This document shows, piece after piece, positions 37,618 to 49,300 of a stretch of 64,000 nt of DNA. Made by a program: the position numbers and the translations under genes. The stretch covers positions 1,458,341-1,522,340 of the forward strand of contig NW_009799101.1 in assembly GCF_000213175.1 (NCBI RefSeq), in the 5' to 3' direction. The notes under the pieces are model-generated. The model was not told the origin of the DNA. It searched no databases and saw only the letters and a program-made list of their open reading frames with translations. Each line of letters opens with the position of its first letter. Position 1 is the first letter of the stretch. Origin of the DNA: Neurospora tetrasperma FGSC 2508 (Eukaryota > Ascomycota > Sordariomycetes > Sordariales > Sordariaceae).

Positions 37618-38885
37618 GGTTGCGGTATCGGTATGTTAAAATGGGAATTATGTGAGTGGTAATGTTGTCTCGCTGCCGCGGGTGCTGGGATGACGGCAGT
37701 TTCTATTTCGCGGCCCGGCTGAGGTTTTTGCGGAGAGAAATCCGGCGCTTCCCGTCGTTCAGGTCTTCTTTCCCTTTCCGGTTTCTTCAGGTCATGCGAT
37801 TACGGCAGGCGACCGTCGGCGACAAGCGATAAGCGGCGGCAGGATGGGATGGTGGAGGGGTAATGGAATTTGGATTAAGGTACAACAAGTACGACAGGAA
37901 AATACAAGATGCAATTTGATGGAACAAATCGAGGGGCAAACGCAGAGTCACCACGGCAGCAGTTCTCTGCACTCTGCAAGGTCTGCAGAGATCTCCCTAG
38001 TTCCCTGGCGCGGCTTTGGGGGCGGCTGCTGGGCGGTCAAAGAGGTTTAAGGACAAGGGCGGTTTTTGGCGGATGATGGTGTGACGTTGTCCCAACTTCC
38101 CCTGTCACTTCCTGGTAGCGGGACCTGCGGGACCCCGGGGGTCGCCGGAGCCCAACGCTGTCTGCAAGAAGAGCCCCACAACCCCGGATTTCCATGGTTG
38201 GGGGTTGAAGACTGGGATTGCTCTTTTGAGCAAGAGAAAATGACATCAGCAGATTTGACCCCTTTTCATCAACTAAAGGCAACTAAATATGGCCAGCCCT
38301 ATCAGCCATTTGGGTGTCCGAGAAGCGTCGAGTCTTTGTTATTAGAGTTGCGCATTTACAGTGTTTAGAAAAAGATGATGGGAATTCGACAATACACTTC
38401 GTCGTTACAAATGCCCGATTAATTTGGCGAATCCCTTTTGGTTTTTCTACCCCTGTCGGAGCTCGACCGGAGTTGGACCAAGTCGTAATTTACATCGATG
38501 TGTTACAGATGGTAACAAAACGCAACACACAGGCACGGCACTGTGGTCGGCTAACAGGGTTAGGGTCCTCGTAAAGATCGATCAGCCCTATCAGTCGGGT
38601 GTGACGACGAGCCGAGGTTATTACGCTACGGGGGGGTATCCGCTTGATGGATTTACAGTACCTACAGGGGCGCGACCTGGACTCCCGTCCCGAATCTCCA
38701 TAGCGGAAGCTGGGGGCGGGCTCTTCACCGTTGGAGACGCAAACTTCGAAACCTCGAGATACCCTTCGACAACCAGCGCATTGCATACCTACGATATAAT
38801 ACCGGCCGATTACATATGCCCCATTGATACACGACCTTTGAATAAGACGGGGCACAACTAATTGAGCTAAACTCCAAGCGCCGCC
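37618..38885. other. Divergent promoter region of atg101 and pex3
   Basis: 1.27 kb between two divergently transcribed genes. An open frame ending just before pex3 (38424-38861) has no domain and is probably leader sequence. No separate gene is supported. Confidence 0.55.
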
Positions 38886-40910
38886 ATGTTCGCCTCGACG
38901 CGGCAGTGGTTCAAGCGCAATCGCACGCCCTTGGCCATCGGTGCTGGTGTTGTCGGCGCCGGCTACGTCGCGACCCAATATGTCCTGACCAAGCTCAACA
39001 ATGCGCGCGAGCGCATGAGCAGCGATCGCATAGCCAAGGAGAAGTGCGCCCAGTCACCAAAACACCCAGACAGACAGAATGTCCTTGACGTCGCCGGCTA
39101 ACCCCTGAACCCCCTATCGACAGTTTGCGACGCCGCTTCGAACAGAACCAGGAGGACTGCACCTTTACTGTCCTCGCCCTCCTACCTACCGCGACCACCA
39201 ACATCCTCGAGGCCCTCAATACCGAAAGAATCACATACGAGATCCAGCAGATGAAGAGCCCAGCCAACAGGAAGAAGAGCATCAGCTCCCTCGCCCCAAC
39301 CATATCCGAGGTCGGCACCATGGACGACGATGGCCGTAGTATGATCAGCGGATTCAGTGTGCAGAGCGACGGTGGCGCATATCCCAGCTTCCTGGCCCCA
39401 GGACCTCTACCATCTGTCGCAGAGGGCGAGTCGGCCGGCGGCGATGTTCCCCAACAAGAGGCGCCCAAGAAGTCGCGAAAGACTAAGAGACAACTCTGGG
39501 ATGACCTCAAGATTAGCTGTGAGCACGCTGGTCGTCCTCCGTATTTCCCACTTGACCTAAACTAACTCATACTATCAAACAGCAATCACCCGTTCCTTCA
39601 CTTTGATTTACACTCTCGGTCTACTGACCATGCTCACACGGATCCAGCTCAACCTCCTCGGCCGTCGCAGCTATCTCTCATCCGTCGTCTCCCTCGCCAC
39701 CGGCTCCACGCGAGAGGGCGCCATCGCGCTCGAGAACAACGATGACGACGGCGATCTCGACGGGGAAGGCCAGGCCTACGGCTCCGATTTCGAAGTCAAC
39801 CGCAAGTACCTCACCTTTTCCTGGTGGCTTCTCAACCGGGGCTGGGTAGATGTCATGCAGCGGGTCGAGTCCGCCGTCCGACAAGTCTTTGGCCCGCTCT
39901 CGCCTCGCGACACCATCACCTTCGACGCCTTCTCCAAGCTTACCCGTGAGGTGCGCACCATCATCGAAGGCTCTCCTGCCGGTCAGGCAGGCGGCGCAGC
40001 AGGAGCAACCACGCAATGGCTCCCCTTCCTCCTCCCGCCACAAAACATGGAAGACTTTGTCCTCCGCGAATCCGGCATCCTGCTAGAGGACAACTCACAA
40101 CAACTCTCGTCGCCGCCCAGCGCCACCCCCGGGGAGGGCGGCGGCGAGTCCACCATCTCCCTCCGCCGCCTCCTCGACGAGACCGCCGACCTGATCGAGT
40201 CCCCCGCCTTCTCCTCTGTGCTCACCCAGCTTCTCGACGAAGGCTTCGCCGTCCTTCTTGACCGCAAACTCACCGTCGGCGCCTTTGAAGCGCACGCCCC
40301 TCCCGCCGCCGTTCCGCCCGCCGTCACACTGACTCCCGAAGCCGGCGCCGTCGCCAGCGGCGCAGACGACGTGGTGACATCCACGACCCTCGTCGCCACT
40401 TCGTCTGACCTCCACAACGCGCGCCAAAGTATCGACATTGAACGCCCCGTCACCCGCGCCGTCCTGCTTCCCAAGATCCTCTCCATCCTCACGCGCCAGG
40501 CCCACGCCATCGGCAACGGCATGCCCAACGAGTACCTCCAGGCCATGGAAGGGGTTAGGGACTTGGAAGGGTTTGCGGCGGTGGTGTACAGCAGTAATTG
40601 GCAAGCGGAAATTGCTAGTGAGGAGTATGCTGGTGTTCCGGCACCTGCTGTTCCTCCTCCAGCAGCAGCAGCAGCAGCTCCTAGTAGGGGAAGTAGGAGA
40701 GAAAGGACAGCAGCAGCAGCAGCAGCAGCAGTAAGAGTGGAAGAGTCAGGGGTGTTGGTGGAGTCACAGCCATTAGGTGCTGTGGAAGAGAGCCTGGTGG
40801 TTGTGGATCCTAGTCCTGATCCGACGGCTGGGTTTGATAGTGCGTGGGAGAGGGCCATGAGCGCGTCGCAGGCGGGGTCGAGGGGCCCGTCTTTTGAGGA
40901 TAGGAGATAA
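38886..40910 (+). CDS. pex3: Peroxin 3 (PEX3), peroxisomal membrane biogenesis factor
   Basis: Exons 38886-39043, 39124-39518 and 39583-40910 give 626 residues. Pex3 is a peroxisomal membrane anchor that receives the membrane-protein chaperone Pex19 and is needed for peroxisome formation. Seen: basic N-terminus FKRN, a glycine-rich membrane segment (PLAIGAGVVGAGYVATQYVL, 15-34), the family block LRRRFEQNQEDCTFTVLALL, LPTATTNILEAL, and after intron 2 LIYTLGLLTMLTRIQLNLLG; then a region of helices ending with RDLEGFAAVVYSSNW. Exon joins restore AKEN-LRRRF and KIS-SITRSF, both family-like, with ctaac branch sites. The region after residue 530 is Ala/Pro-rich with GCA repeats and probably disordered. 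The start has context CGCCATG and is followed directly by the targeting segment. Confidence 0.96.
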
Positions 40911-41808
40911 GTATTGGCCTAGTGTAATTGTTTATGTGTGAAAGGTTCATTATGCATTGGATGGGAGGATTGGATGGACGATGAAGGGTGGGTTTTTTCT
41001 GTATGATGGGCGGCGGCGTATAGTGCAGAGGGAAAGGAGAGGAGTAGGATGGTGGGGCTAGATAATGGGGAGTTCATGTTATACTATTACTACTACTACC
41101 AAGATATCATTATACGTATTAGATGAAATAAAGAGGAAACACAACGTCCCGAGGGTTGATATTGGGTAAGAAGCAGTTTGTCAATGTAGCATTAATTTGT
41201 TGGTATCGCTATGTTCGTTCTTTCATTACAACGAGTATGTGGTATGCTTGTTCCGCCATGTCCATCACGGCCATCCCACGCCGGTGCTCTCGACGGGTCA
41301 TCCCGTCTTTATATGCATATGCTCCTCCTCTTCATCTGGTCTCATGGCGAGGCCAGTTCCGCAAGCGGCCAGGTCCATGAATTGGTCTTCTTGTGTCTGC
41401 ATGAAAACTGGACACAAAAACTCTCTCTACTTATTCCGTTTTAGTGAGTCCAGGCTCTCGCTCGCGAATCGACAATGGTTTGGGCTCGGGCTCTTTCTCA
41501 TCCTTTCGCAAGAGGCCATAAGCCAGACTTTAACCAAAGTCTTGTCCCGGAGGAACCACATTGCACTGCCTTTGTTCCGTTATCGCTGGCCGCCGGCTTG
41601 ACCGCTATGTGTCGAACTCTTTTATCAGCTTTTTTGTGCCTGCCACGGGAGCAGAAAACTGAGCGAGTATGTTGATGGGGTTGGGTGGGCTCACGACGGT
41701 GGATGGAGTGTCGCTGGAAGAAGCCCAAATGCGAGGCGCGAACCGATTCGGGTGTTTGTGCTCATGTGCTGTACTGTAAATTTCAATCAAGGGCTGGATG
41801 AAGAGGTC
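40911..41808. other. Convergent 3' region between pex3 and bet5
   Basis: No gene seen; 3' UTRs of two converging genes. Contains an ACTACT repeat near 41083-41098. Confidence 0.55.
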
Positions 41809-42507
41809 TCACATTAAACCAGTGATAAACTGATTTAGGCCCAGCTCGAATAGCTCGTTCCTAACGCCGGCGCCGCCTTTGTGTTCGACGGGTGCGAGAG
41901 GGTTTTTGACCACTGTTTTTTCGTGGTTTATTATTAGTTCCTAATCCTATTCCCTTTCTTGACCAACCCACAGGAAGAGAGAGAGAGAGAGACAGCCTCA
42001 GCCAGACAGACTCACCATATTCACACCACAAATTGATGTATATCTGATGCATCACGTTCCGCATGCTCAGCGTCCCCGTGTCCGTCAGCATGACAAAGCG
42101 TAGGTTGCTCGCCGTCTCGTAGTAGTGCAGCTTGTACTGGGCTGTCCTATAACTGATGAAGGCGTCGTCTTCGCCGCCCAGCTTGCGCACCATGTTGCGC
42201 AGCGAGAACACGGTGCCGAAGATCAGCTTGGCATCGTCCGAGGCTTTGTTGGCTGCGCTGACGGCCGAGCGTGTGCTGCGTAGCGTGTTGGGATTATGAT
42301 GGTGGGGGTCGGAGGAGGCCACGGCGGCGCCGGTAGTGCTTGTCGAAATATCATGCTGTTGTTGTGCCCCGGGGGCAGGAGGGGGTGGGAGCCAGGTCTT
42401 GGAGTAGATGCATTCCGCTGTTGGCTGGGTAAGTAGAAGATCAATTGCGGGGATAAGGGGGCGGGCTTACTATGCCGGTCGAAGATGTAAAAGGAGTAGA
42501 TGACCAT
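41809..42507 (-). CDS. bet5: TRAPP complex subunit BET5 (TRAPPC1)
   Basis: Exons 42507-42471, 42417-42016 and 41912-41809 give 180 residues. BET5 is a longin-fold core subunit of the TRAPP complexes that act as exchange factor for Ypt1/Rab1 in ER-Golgi traffic. Seen: N-terminal strand MVIYSFYIFDRH, SKTWLP, then after an insert GTVFSLRNMVRKL, the signature YKLHYYETASNLRFVMLTDT, MRNVMHQIYINLWCEY and VVKNPLAP, as in human TRAPPC1. Both intron joins (DRH-TECIY and CEY-VVKNPL) fall where the family aligns continuously. The insert at about residues 22-63 (Pro, Gln, His, Ser, Thr-rich) makes it longer than the 145-residue human protein. An upstream AG could give another acceptor for exon 2 but breaks the family frame. 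Confidence 0.95.
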
Positions 42508-43796
42508 GGTTGGCGTTGTAGCTTCGAGTCGGGGCGCCTACAGCTTTGCTTTGTGGATTTGGAGGGGGAAGGGCAATTGGTATTGCGCAGCGCACAGGGC
42601 GGGAACGGCGGATCGATGTCAAGCGAGAAGACGTGAAAGCGCTGCGTAGGCGGCTTGGGTGAAGCGAGGGTCGGGAAGAGATGATGTTGGAACAGGACCT
42701 ATGCTCGGACGACGAACGGTTGGTTGCGATTGCGACAGTTGCGATGATTGAATGCGGAGGGGATCCCTGCCCTGTCCTGCCCCCGGTGTCCGTCCGTTGA
42801 GAATGGTGGTTGTCGGGCAATCGGTCAGTGTCGGCAGCGGGAGTCGTTCGCCCGGGCGTCTCAAGTATGCTGCCACGGCGGCATGTGGGGTGCGGGTGCG
42901 CTACGGCTGCGCTAGACCAACAGTGGAAATGTCAGCGCACACCCAAGCTGTAGTGTATACCTATTTCGTCCCAACTCCCAAATAGTACAGATCGATATCA
43001 TGTTCATGGCCATTCGCTGCAAGCCCAGGCTTGTCACAAATCCAATGGAAGTTCATCCATGACAGCGGAAGCCAACAGCTTTCATGGTAGGTGAAGAGGA
43101 AGTCAGAAAGTACAAGTGCTGTAGGTCTACAGTTGCCGTAGCGAAGCCCTGTGAAATGTTTACTTTGGGTTGTTTTGACTAGTTGACATCATGATGGAAA
43201 GGCAGAGATTACAATAGAGGTACACATAGATCTTGCTCGATGATCTATCTGGCCACTCTCTGGGGAAACCTGAGGGGATGGGATGGGACTCAACCAGTCG
43301 ACTTTCAGGGGTCTCCCTTTGCCCACTTTTAGGTAGGTTAGGTTGTGACGGTTCCGCCTTTGTGTGAGCCCTGGGCGTTCCTGGCCGGATGAGGCATCCC
43401 CATCCATCCACCAACCCATCGCTGAAAGAAACTGAAACGTGACGAGTTTATCGTATTGCCGAGGCCAAGGAAAGTCCAAATCCTGCTACTCTCGCCTAGA
43501 GGTACAGGGACAGCCGAGCCTCATTAGACCTGGAGCCTAGGCGGGAATTGCAACATAACATCGTCATCTCTGAACTTGCCTCGTTTCCGAGAGAACCCCC
43601 GCACTAACTAGCTACGTCTAGGTAGCTGTTACATAGCTCCCGTCGGCGCCAAAGCACCACCAAAAAAGGCCACTGTTCACGGCTCTTCCCGCTCAACATC
43701 TGTCGAACCATCCGTCATAGCTGACCTTTGATACGTACTAAAGTACACCTGCATTTACATCTCGTGTAGAGAGCTATCTGTTCAGTCAAGACGGAA
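42508..43796. other. Divergent region between bet5 and the CaMKK-like gene
   Basis: No gene seen in 1.3 kb; promoters and leaders of two divergent genes. Short frames lack features. Confidence 0.55.
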
Positions 43797-46379
43797 ATGT
43801 CTAGTCAACAACCTCAACACTCTCCCGGAACCCCTGATCCTCACTGCCCTACAACAACAACAACCTTCTCGCTACCACTCCGCCCACGCCTTTCCGGCGC
43901 CCAAAGCACAATGGCCGTCCATCTTGAACCAGAGCACCAACAGACCACATCTCTCCCTCTGCTCTCACCGGGCATCTCAGTCCAGTTCCATGGCGACCCT
44001 AGCGACCATGGCAGGCCGAGACCGGCAACGCCTCCTCACACTCATTCGGCCCCTCCCCAAATGCAACAATATCCGAGTCCCCTGAGACATCACAAGAGAA
44101 CCCCGTCCTTCCACAGAGAAGTCAAGGAAACCCTCAACGCGAGATCCGAGTACCTGGACGACGATGTCGACGGCTGTTCCCGCCAACGCATCAACCAGTA
44201 TCTGATCAAGGACGAGATAGGCCATGGCTCTTACGGCGCCGTACGTCTGGCCACCGACCAGTTCGGCAAGGAGTATGCCATCAAGCAGTTCTCCAAGGCT
44301 CAGCTCAGAAGGCGCGCTCAGTCCAACATTCTACGCCATGCACCAAGAGGTCCGCGGAACCAGTCCATCTCTCGCTTTTCAGAGCAGAGGCTTCTTGAGG
44401 CCAAGGATGCCCTCTTTCTCATTCGGGAGGAGATCGCCATCATGAAGAAGCTGAATCATCCCAACCTGGTCCAGCTGTATGAGGTGTTGGATGATCCCGA
44501 GGATGATTCACTCTACATGGTTCTGGAAATGTGCAAAAAGGGCGTGGTCATGAAGATGGGCATTCATGGTTCGGTTGAGCCTTTGCCCGAGGAACAATGC
44601 CGGTTTTGGTTTCGTGATCTCATTTTGGGCATAGAGTATCGTAAGTCCTCTGTCTAGTATCTTGTCACCATAACGCCTTGGCTTACATTCATGTCAATAG
44701 TACACTCGCAAGGAGTGATCCACCGCGATATCAAGCCGGACAACCTGCTCCTTACTGAAGACGATGTCCTCAAGATCGTCGACTTTGGAGTCTCCGAAAT
44801 CTTCCAAAAGACAGATGAGATGAAGACCGCCAAGCCTGCAGGCTCACCAGCTTTCTTGCCCCCTGAGTTGTGCGCAAAGCATGGTGATGTCTCGGGCAGG
44901 GCAGCCGATATCTGGTCCATGGGTGTTACCCTTTATTGTCTGCGTTACGGCAAGCTTCCCTTCGCCCACGATAACCAGCTGGAAATGTGGGAAGCAATCA
45001 AGAACGAGGAGCCTCAGTTTCCACCTGACGAGAAACCCGAGTTTCTTGACTTGATGCATAAGATCCTGGAGAAGGACCCGGCCAAAAGGATTACCATGCA
45101 TGAGCTCAGGGTGGGTGACCTCGTTAACCGAAGCATCAGGTACAGCTAACTGACAAAATCATCAGGAGCACCCTTGGGTCACCAAGAACGGCCAAGACCC
45201 GTTGCTGAGCGAAGAAGAGAATTGCTCTGAGCCAATCGAAGTACCCAATGCTCTCGAAGTCAACCATGCCGTTACCCGGAGAATGAGCCATCTGTTCTGT
45301 GTGGTAAGTGAAATCTTACTACTTACGCATCACTTATCTCTAACAAAGTCCAGATGAGAGCAATCTCAAAATTCAAGAGCCTCCTCAACCGCAACGGAGC
45401 CACGCCCAAATTACAGACCCAAACCCTCGAAGTCCACCCTGGTAAAAACGAGCCACCAACAGCGGACATCGACTTTTCCAACACCAACTTCAAGAGCCCT
45501 CAAAATGAGGAATCCACAGCCGAGTTCGCCAGCCGTATCCTTGAAGAGCGTCGTCGATTCTTCAATCCCACCGGTTCCCGCACCTTTGGCAACGACCGAG
45601 CCTTACGCGGGCAGTACAACCTCAGCGGTCCTTTCCATCCCCTCGCCACCGGAAACCCTTCTCCTTCTTCTACACAATCATCGTCCACCACCCCCACCGC
45701 TACCTCATCCTCTTCCACCATTACTTTAACCGACTCCAAGACCATCTCAGCGGGTCCAGAGACTTCCGAACAACAACAAGAGCAGCAGCAGCAGAATCAA
45801 CATCAACAAAACCAGCAACCCCAACCACCGCCCCACCTCGGCATCGGCGTAGGCGGTGACGACACAAGCTTCGCCATCAACCCCTCCGACCTCCCGCCCG
45901 CCGACCACGTGTCCGAGTCACCCACCATGGTCGACTTCAACATCTACGATAACGCCTTTGAAGCCGAGATTGAGCGGATCAAGCGGACCGCTAGCATGAG
46001 TTCTAGTGGCGGCCGTCGTAGGAATAGTAAGGCTAATGAACGTAGACGGACGGGTACGGGTACTGGAACAACGTTTTATCACACGCGGTTGAATAAGAAG
46101 AAGCATGACACTGCTATTCTGGGGAGTGATGGCCAAGAAGAGGTGGGGGAGCAGGGGCAGAGGTTGTGGTCTGGGACGGGAAAGGGGGATGATGATAACG
46201 TGGATGGAGCTGGGGATACGCCGAGGAGTTTGTGGCAGCCGCGAGGGGAGGCGGGAAAAGAGGGGACAAGTGGATTTGCGGATGTGGTAGCTAGAGCTAT
46301 GGAAGGGGCGAAGGAGGTGGTGGTTGGGGGTGGTGAGTTGGAGGGGGAAGGAAAGGATGGGGACGGTGGTGGACAATAG
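43797..46379 (+). CDS. CaMKK-like serine/threonine kinase (CmkC/Ssp1/Sak1 family)
   Basis: Exons 43797-44640, 44701-45110, 45166-45303 and 45354-46379 give 805 residues. The catalytic domain (about 134-425) shows GHGSYG, AIKQF (ATP Lys), HRDIKPDN, DFG, and GSPAFLPPEL in place of APE, then DIWSMGVTLYC. A basic insert after the Lys (RRRAQSNILRHAPRGPRNQ) lies where animal CaMKKs have the Arg-Pro insert, and EVLDDPEDDSLYMVLEM and HPWVTKNGQDPLLSEEENC match CaMKK closely. Relatives phosphorylate the activation loop of AMPK/Snf1 or CaM kinases, so an upstream role in glucose or stress signalling is likely but inferred. The N-terminus is Pro/His-rich and disordered. The C-terminal 380 residues are low-complexity (Ser/Thr, Gln/Asn, Gly), except for an ASRILEERRRFF helix. 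A calmodulin-binding helix is plausible at about residues 455-485 (RRMSHLFCVMRAISKFKSLL) just after the kinase domain. All introns are GT..AG and keep frame. Confidence 0.95.
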
Positions 46380-49300
46380 TTGAAGGGGGAGGCAACAAGG
46401 GAAACTGCGTGTGTGAGCAATGAATTGTTCTATGGAGGCCTCGCTGTGATGGGGCAGCGGAGTGATTATTTTGGTATAATTGACCTCATGTCCGGAGATC
46501 ATCTAGTACCTGGGCGGTTTTGATTAGAATTGGCTATGTCTTCCTACCTTTGGGCTACTAAGAACAGGTCACCAAATGTTGCTCTTCTGGAATCAACGAA
46601 AGTGTGAGTATACACCTAGTTCTATTTTGCAATATCTGGATAGGAGATCTGAGTTATTTTCATGAGTCGTATCTCTCAAACCTCAATTCTCTTTACTTCT
46701 CTCTTCACTTCTCCTTGTATTAATTCAATGGAACATCTTCCTTAAACACAGGTACGTTCGACATTGAGGTTTCTTGGGAAATATATATATGTGTGTGTCA
46801 TGAGCGTCCTTGTGAAGAAAGTTACGGTAAAAATGCTATATACATCCAGACAAAGCTGCCCTACCTGACCAGGTATACCAAAGTCTCTAATCGAACTTGT
46901 ATAAGCTCGGTAAGCCTCCGCATTGAGTAACCCGACTGGAGCCGAATTTGATAGATCGTCTACCTCCAGGCCAGGCCAGGCCAGGCCAGTTGAAATGATG
47001 GGAATGAAAGCCGGTGGGTGGCAGTGGCGGTTGACGATTGACACTGTTGTTTATTTGGATTTGATGTTTCCTTTCATCCGGTTGCGAGTCGTGAGTCGTG
47101 AGATGGATTGATGGTGGTCTGTCGGTCTGGTGAGTAGGTACTTTCTGGAAGGTTTAGTGGGAATATCAGAGATACCTAGGTAGACGACATTCTCATAATC
47201 AGTTTTTGTAGAGGTAGGTGAGTTCATGTTGAAGCGATACTAGCCAGAAGGCGTAGGAACCAAGCCATGGGTTTTTGAGACCTTTGATGATTTTCTTTCT
47301 TTACTGTGTATTTTTCTTTGGTTGTGTTTTTACACCCTTTCACCTGTCGAGCAATACTTACCTCGAAGTTAGTTTTCATCTCAAGTCCTTGGACTCTGTA
47401 TCAGCTCAACTGATTCACTGGCGTGAAGTGAATGCCTACCATATGTAGTTGCCTCAATGCAGTACGTAGGACAAGCGAAGACAAGCGAGCGTTCAAGTCC
47501 AAGTTCATCCACTCCTTCTATTGCCTTTTCAGTTTCCCATGTTCCCCGCACGACTTTGAGGTTACTGCCTCCCGCCTTCTTGATATCTCACGAGAAGTTC
47601 CATCTCTGTGCACACATGGATATTACCGAATATTCTGCCGACTGGGTGTTCGCTCGTGTAACGCACCTATCTTTTGGGTGCAGAAGTTCGTTAGGTACTT
47701 GCCCCTCGCTCTAAACCCCCCCTCCTCAACTGCTCGTTCGATCTCTCTCGGTTGGCGCACCCGAAACATTCACCATATTCCCACCAATCATTCAGTCAGT
47801 CACTTGACCTCCAAGTGTATTAATGATGCCGATTTTTTGTGCTGTCTTTGCCCTTTGATAAGTCTTTCTTCGATAGTTCGCTCGCTGTTCTATAGATCGT
47901 TACACCCGTAGTGTCAAAGTTGACGACGCATAGCTACCTCCAAAACAGTTGGGCGTTCATAAGAAACTAGGTAGTGTTGAAGGAAAGAATCAGGTAAGGG
48001 TTGAGATACGGAAGCCATAGTTTTGTGGTCTATCAAGTTCGAGTTCAAAACTGCTTGAACAGCTGGGCGTCAAAGTGTTGTCATTCTTTTTCGAGAGGGG
48101 ACAAGATGTATTTTGACGCAGTAAACCACGCCTTATGCAACTTCGAGAGACTCGATGACAGTGCAAAGCCCCAAGGGACCTTAGGATGGCCTTAAGTTGA
48201 GGCTGGTAATTAGGTAGGTAACCATCCGCAAGGCAAGGAGGGTAATAACGGCATGAAGCGACACACCCCATCCTATTTTCTTCTTCACCGCTGCTTCCCA
48301 TGTACATGGCACATCTACCTATTAGGGAGGTTCCTTCCCCAAAAGACTCTGCCGAGGCTGCCAACCATGGATGATAGAGGTACTACGCCGGAACGCTTTA
48401 TGACCGTGTACTAAGCTTCTCCTTATCCCATGCACTAGGTCTCCGACTCCAAAGAAGATCCCAGGAGTGGCTAATGCACACTCGCGTGATCGGTTGCGTT
48501 ATGTATGTGCATGGCGTTTCCCATGTCGAATGTGAACATCATATGCGTGCATACAAGGCAATGGACCCCAATATCACTTGTGCTTGCATTCATTTTATAA
48601 GCATAGGAACTTTGCTATTTATTCTCGCGAAAAGGGCGAGTGATTGACATCGTTCAGTCTGCTCGGTGATAGAGATAGGGGTTGTATCACCGTTCACAGG
48701 CAAAAAAAAGGAGCGGGTGGTGGTATTATTATCAGCAAAGGTCGGACTGTTATGTGTGGTTTACGTTGATGATAGCAAAGCGGGAGAGAGACCATGAAGA
48801 TGAAGGTCAACCAGACATCGTGTCGTTTGCGCCGAGGGGAGTGTTGGATTTTCTCGCAAATAGGACTTTGCGGTTTAGTGCGCCCATACATGTAGGCAGG
48901 TGAGTGCACCGTTTGCGACATAACTTCCGAGGCCGCAGTTGGGACAGAGATCAAATAAATGCTTCACAAGGCCCGAAGCCGTGGATAAAACCTGCGCGGC
49001 ACATCCGCAAATGTACTTGGGTTGAGTATCGCAACCCACACCATTGACGTAACCAGAAAGAATGCCCAGACTACCAAGACGGCGATACTGCACTGCCGTG
49101 ACACATTGGATCTCCATTTCCTCCCGCTGTCCAAAGATAAAAAAAAAATCAAAAGGATCGAAAGTGTTCCGATAATGACGGATGACAAGAAAAAAAAAAG
49201 GTCTCGAGACAACGGGGCTGGGAAGCCGTTGGAGGCCTCAACAAGAAAGAGTCCATTCAACTTGGCAAAAGGCTTGGAAATACATAGTAGAGTTTCATGA

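Noticed and set aside
40016-40734. Alternative + strand frames inside pex3
   Set aside because: Out-of-frame shadows of the alanine/proline-rich part of PEX3.
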